Shown here piece after piece: positions 60,101-64,000 of a stretch of DNA of 64,000 nt; position 1 is the first letter of the stretch, and every line of letters starts with the position of its first letter. The DNA is from Struthidea cinerea (taxonomy: Eukaryota > Chordata > Aves > Passeriformes > Corcoracidae). The notes beneath the pieces were generated by a model. The model saw nothing but the letters and a program-made list of their open reading frames with translations, did not search any database and was not told the origin of the DNA. A program made the position numbers and the translations under genes. The DNA is taken from positions 1 to 64,000 of the forward strand of contig VZTI01003270.1 in NCBI GenBank assembly GCA_013397865.1. Reading direction: 5' to 3'.

Positions 60101-62743
60101 TACAAACTGCCAAGATTCAAAATTATTTTTATGTCCAGGTAGGATTTTCATTGCTTTTGATAGGAGCAGACAAGCAAACACTCTTCATAAAGCTGCAGAC
60201 TGTGAGGGCTATTTCCAAATATCCTTGCAACAGGGAGAATAAAAGGCCTGATCTGTGTTTTGAGCATTAAACAGGCAATCCTAAAATGCAGTTCCAAAGC
60301 TGTATGTAATTATTCTCAGAGAAGATTAACAGCACAGATCAGTGCATAACAGCAGCTAATAATTTTAGACACGAGAGGTCTGGAGGACCAAGGCACTTTA
60401 TCTACAAGAGCAGTGTCTCCAAGTTCTTTAGAATAATGTGGACATCCCAACAAATAATAAGAGAGTAAGAAAGCTGATAAGGCAATCTCAGAGCCAAAAT
60501 CTTGAGAACTAACAGGTTTCCAGAAGTGGCAGGTTATGGTGGTGGTTTGGGCCCAGAACTGTACTACTGCAGTTAGGCATGCCTAAGCTGTAACAGGCTA
60601 CGAGAGAACATCCACAATCCACACACACTGACAACATCCCATCCCTAAGGGGCAGCTGGCATCTCCAGCAGTAGCCTGGAACCTCAAGGATCAGGCAGCC
60701 AAGCAGAATTGAAAGGGGAAAACTAATGGTCCCTGTTGTATGGACACATGAAAACTTTCCCAATGAGTGAAGTTAAAAAACCTTGTAAACTAAATGTAAA
60801 GCCATCAGGTACTGTCTTTCCTTCTCCAAGCACAGGCCAAATCACTCTATTGGAAGAAAAATGATTATTCCACAAAGAAGCTTTTTAACAAAATAAAAGG
60901 TCAGGTTTGAACAACCTTGAAAGAACAAATTATACTTATAATTTGTATTTCTTTAAAAACCCAGGCAGGTATTTAAATACGTCTGGAATCATCATAATTA
61001 TTTTGCTAATAAACTGCCTTATTATATGGAATATTATTATGAACTAAATAAAGAACACATCACATAAACTCAGACTGGAAATTAAGACAGTCCACCCTTG
61101 ACTTATATATTAAAAAATGGCAGAAAAAAGAATCCTCTTTTTTGTCAAGTAAAATACCACTCTAATGAACACTACTGATAGGGTGAGGAAAGAATTGACA
61201 AAGTCATAAAAAAATCAATCTCACAAGATTTTGCTTAGTTAACTACCACAAAATTGAACGGTGAATTACTCCTCAAAATACCAGTACTTTAACAGTCTTG
61301 CTCTTGTTAAGTCAGTAAGTTACAATTTGATGCTTCAACTACAAAATTTTGGCACTGGGACTTGAATGAAGGGATTATTCTAACTAATAAAAGTATACAC
61401 TCAAATTTAAGCACCAAAGCAGAGAGCTAACCTGGCACCCACTGAACTGTTTCTAAACATCTGAATAGAGAATAACATTAAACATTTAATGTCAACCTTT
61501 ACCTCTTTTTGCTTTTTGATGATGACAGAAAATTCCGTGTAGGGGATCCTTGGATTTAATTCACATCCCATTAATGTGGCACCCTCATAATCCTTGATGT
61601 AGCCAACATATTTTGCTTTTGGTACTTTAATATCTTTGGAGAAACCCTGACAAAATAAAAAAACAAAAACCTTATATTGTCATGATGCCATTTTCCTTTT
61701 ACATTTGTTTTAACTGAAATGAATGAGGATTTAGAACCTAATTCATCATATTCATCAAATACAACAGAGTGCATTACATATCACAGTTCAATGCTGCAAA
61801 AACCTTCTCATGGGAGGCACTTGATACAAGAACAGTTAATTGCTAAGAAGGGAGATAGGGGAGATTGTATTCATATTGAATGTGTGAAGAGTAAGTTGTA
61901 TCAGTTTTATATAGAGAATCACAGAACACATTGGGAGGAACTTGAGGAGCTTGTCTAGCCCCATCTCAGCTCAGAACAGGTCTCATCATGTCTGGTTGGT
62001 CAAGGCCATGACCACTCTTCAAGACTGTAAAGGACAGAGATTTCACCTCCCTAGAGAATATTTTCTAGTATTTCACCACCCTTAAGACAGGAAGGGGAAA
62101 AAAAAATTTCCCTAGTTGCAATTTCCCACTACCAAAGTCATCTTCACTGCCTAATGCTGTGCACCTCTGAGAATAATCTGACTCCATTTTGCTGACCAGA
62201 GAGTTGACACCTGTTTATCAAATCTATTTGACAGAATAGACATTGCCATTTTTCCTGAATTTGAACCTCATGCTTCAAATCAGGAGGAGCTGCAAGTGCA
62301 GGTCAGGTAAGTTTTAGTCTGTCACAGGTATGCCTAGTCCCTCTTTATATTTCTTATAGAATCAGTGAAGGAACTGATATTTTACTAGTTTTTAGACTAG
62401 ACAAATTATAGACTATACCATATACCTCTATTCAGACGATTCTATCAAAGTAAAATGCATTAGAAGCCAATAATATTACGAGATGAACACAGAACACATT
62501 TTATAGATAAAAAAACACATGTAAAATTGCACTATGCATTTTATCCAACTACTTTGTCATGTCTAGTTATTTAGTTCATCACTGCTAGATGTTAAACTTC
62601 TTGCACAAAGTAATTTCTTGCATTGAACTTACTTGTTTTTTGAAGTAGCCAATAGCATATTCATCTGCATACGTGAGAAAGTTGAGAATGTTGTGTTTGA
62701 TGTGGTACTCCTTCAGGTGGTTCATGAGGTGAGTCCCATAACC
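53970..62743 (-). CDS. KAT2B: KAT2B (PCAF) lysine acetyltransferase, 3' seven coding exons, 5'-partial
   Basis: KAT2B is a nuclear GCN5-family acetyltransferase that transfers acetyl from acetyl-CoA to histone H3 and other proteins within SAGA/ATAC-type complexes. Exons in transcript order: 62743-62633, 61646-61503, 58774-58660, 57882-57846, 57483-57420, 57322-57238 and 54163-53970. They total 750 nt (249 residues plus stop) with consistent phases and GT-AG sites. The first visible residues GYGTHLMNHLK correspond to the acetyl-CoA-binding loop, about human residue 584, so the N-terminal domain and catalytic glutamate lie off the right edge. GFSKDIK...NPRIPYTEF completes the acetyltransferase fold. 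The bromodomain includes the WPF shelf, GYYEVIRFPMD, and EYNPPESEYY with the acetyl-lysine-binding Asn. The end, KIKEAGLIDK, matches human. KAT2A is the alternative paralogue, but adjacency to SGO1 favours KAT2B. Confidence 0.95.
54164..57237 (-). other. KAT2B last intron
   Basis: About 3.1 kb between the last two coding exons. It holds homopolymer T runs on the plus strand (about 54391 and 55211) and an (AAAT)n run at 56631-56652. No nested gene or recognisable transposon was found. Confidence 0.7.
56631..56652. repeat. (AAAT)n microsatellite in KAT2B intron
   Basis: About five tandem AAAT units in the last intron. Confidence 0.85.
57238..57322 (-). CDS. KAT2B: KAT2B exon: bromodomain WPF shelf and ZA loop
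   Basis: Encodes SHQSAWPFMEPVKRTEAPGY followed by YEVIRFPM and the first base of Asp. The WPF shelf and the ZA-loop tyrosines are intact. Acceptor CCAAAG, donor ATGG|GTAATG. Confidence 0.94.
57420..57483 (-). CDS. KAT2B: KAT2B exon: start of bromodomain helix
   Basis: 64 nt completing the split Gly codon, then KEPKDPDQLYSTLKTILQQV and a final K. The acceptor TTCAAG|TAAGG is required by phase; the alternative site four bases later would shift the frame. The donor is AAG|GTGAGT. Confidence 0.92.
57846..57882 (-). CDS. KAT2B: KAT2B 37-nt microexon-like exon
   Basis: Encodes ETGWKPSGKER between two split codons (phase 1 in, phase 2 out). This short linker joins the acetyltransferase and bromodomain parts. 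Acceptor GTACAG, donor AGAGG|GTAAGT. Confidence 0.92.
58660..58774 (-). CDS. KAT2B: KAT2B exon: linker helix after acetyltransferase domain
   Basis: Encodes IIKKLIERKQAQIRKVYPGL followed by a segment ending IPIESIPGI, nearly identical to human. It ends in phase 1 with donor A|GTATGT; the split Arg codon is completed by the next exon. Confidence 0.95.
58775..61502 (-). other. KAT2B intron
   Basis: About 2.7 kb with no recognised element. Open frames at 59955-60270 and 60509-60763 lack domains and splice support. Confidence 0.7.
61503..61646 (-). CDS. KAT2B: KAT2B exon: C-terminal part of acetyltransferase domain
   Basis: 48 codons, phase 0, starting GFSKDIKVPKAKYVGY and containing NPRIPYTEFSVIIKKQKE. 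It differs from human at only a few positions (for example KD for KE). Acceptor GTCAG, donor GAG|GTAAAG. Confidence 0.95.
61912..62290 (-). mobile_element. CR1 LINE fragment in a KAT2B intron
   Basis: The plus strand reads 'agaatcacagaacaca...gtctagcccc', then 'attttctagtatttcaccaccct', then 'gcacctctgagaataatctgactccat', which is the antisense order of an old CR1 3' end. The element is therefore on the minus strand, the same sense as KAT2B. It is strongly diverged. It lies in the 61647-62632 intron and does not touch the splice sites. Confidence 0.75.
62633..62743 (-). CDS. KAT2B: KAT2B exon: acetyl-CoA loop and following helix
   Basis: 37 codons, phase 0 at both ends, from GYGTHLMNHLK to GYFKKQ. 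GYGT is the end of the family's Q-x-x-G-x-G/A pyrophosphate-binding motif; its first residues are on the preceding exon outside the window. Acceptor CACAG, donor CAA|GTAAGT. Confidence 0.95.
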
Positions 62744-64000
62744 CTGTGTGAAACACATGAGGAAAAAGCCATGACAAAGCCTTTGGGGACTGCACGTATT
62801 AGAACCTGTGGACCGAGGGTTATTACACACAGTTTTTCAAAATGCAGTCTTTCCTCTAGATCCTGTTTTAAAGGTTTTCTCTTAATTAACTTGGTGTTGC
62901 ACACTCAAGAGCAAACTCTTTTCAGCCTTGTAGGGGTATCTTTGTGACCCAGCATGGAAGCTGTAATTCAAGGTGCCCACCTTCTTTTTTTTTGTTCCAC
63001 TTCTAAATTAGATATTAACCATTAAAATCAGATACTTCACCAACAACAAAACTGCACATACTGTAACAATAGAGCATCCTTTCGGAGCCATATCACTTCA
63101 AAACCACAAAGCAGCAGCAATACTGAAATTATTCCAGTGTTCTGTGCACCTCTAGCAAAAGAGTCTCTGCCTCAAAGGATTTATTAATCTAAACTTATCA
63201 TAAAGCATAAAAAGGAACAGTGAACAATTACCATAATAAGGAGCAGCAAATTATTGAGTCCACAATCAAACAAATAGCTTCGCCTTCTGACTGCACACAG
63301 GCATGATTTCCATTTAAATTCAACCCCAAAGCAAACACAAGGTTGCATTTATTCACATTACCAAGTAAGCCATAGTCATCCCCTTCTACTGTGGTATGAA
63401 GAAATGTGAAGTAGACAGGAAAGCCCATAATAATGTTTTGTTCCTGCATATGTTCCAATTTTCTCATCATGGAGACTAACTGGACGCTTAAAGAAACATA
63501 CATGGATTCCTTTTGGGTACTCTCTTCTTGAAAACTGGGAGAATTTTTAACTTATTTACAAAAACCAGAAAAATAAATTAGAAAATACAAACTTCTGATT
63601 TAATTTCCAATTTAATAGCCCCAAATATGGCAATTGCCAGATAGGAAACTAAACCACATACAGTAAAATTTAAAATTATTTTGTAGCAGGGGACCAAACA
63701 ACCTCAAAAACAATTCAATTTATATGGGAAAACAGTTTAGTTCCCATGTTTTTTACTCCAGCCTCAAACTGAATTAAAATAGGAATTTATTTTTCCTAAG
63801 ACTAGGCAGGTCACCCATGTGTGAACATTTGTTTTTTCTCAGTTACCTGTTGACAGGGTCAGCTTACTCAGAGAGAAAAGTGGGAAGGCAAATTTTCAGA
63901 AACACTTAACTGATACAGTGAGGCACCCAGAGGATAAAAGAATAAATAGTGTGTTATGCAACCCTGGGGGCAATCTGATGAGTCAGAATTATTTGCTCTA
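62744..64000 (-). other. KAT2B intron, 5' part outside window
   Basis: No sequence encoding the expected preceding exon (ending ...NEQVK in the family) was found up to position 64000, so this is intron. No transposon was recognised in it. Confidence 0.7.

Overview
The window looks like a bird genome, probably a passerine. It carries several CR1 LINE copies, a long-terminal-repeat-like fragment, and a tRNA-Ile-headed, CR1-tailed SINE that resembles TguSINE1 of songbirds. Two vertebrate genes are firmly recognisable: SGO1 (shugoshin 1) on the plus strand at about 45.4-50.4 kb, and the 3' half of KAT2B (PCAF/GCN5-family histone acetyltransferase) on the minus strand at about 52.3 kb to beyond the right edge. 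They face each other tail to tail, as KAT2B and SGO1 do in human, which supports calling the acetyltransferase KAT2B rather than KAT2A.

Layout. Positions 1-43.9 kb are a gene desert: AT-rich sequence with CR1 fragments, one ancient LINE-tail-like piece and simple repeats, and no supportable coding gene. Positions 43.9-45.2 kb hold an LTR-like fragment, present twice around a single-N assembly gap, followed by a CR1 fragment; both lie antisense to SGO1. Positions 45.36-45.96 kb are a CpG-island promoter with the non-coding first exon of SGO1, interrupted by an N. SGO1 coding exons run from 46112 to 49999 (8 exons, 590 residues, all splice phases consistent). A short convergent intergenic stretch (about 50.4-52.25 kb) contains the SINE. 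The KAT2B 3'UTR and its last seven coding exons (249 residues, from the acetyl-CoA-binding end of the acetyltransferase domain through the bromodomain) fill 52.3-62.7 kb; the next upstream exon lies beyond the right edge.

Function. SGO1 protects centromeric cohesin by recruiting PP2A and competing with WAPL; KAT2B acetylates histones and other proteins. I infer no functional link beyond conserved neighbourhood. I found no CRISPR array, rRNA, intact tRNA gene or novel multi-gene system. The most useful observations are the probable false duplication at the 44409 gap, the SINE, the motif content of SGO1, and the repeat load at the SGO1 promoter edge.
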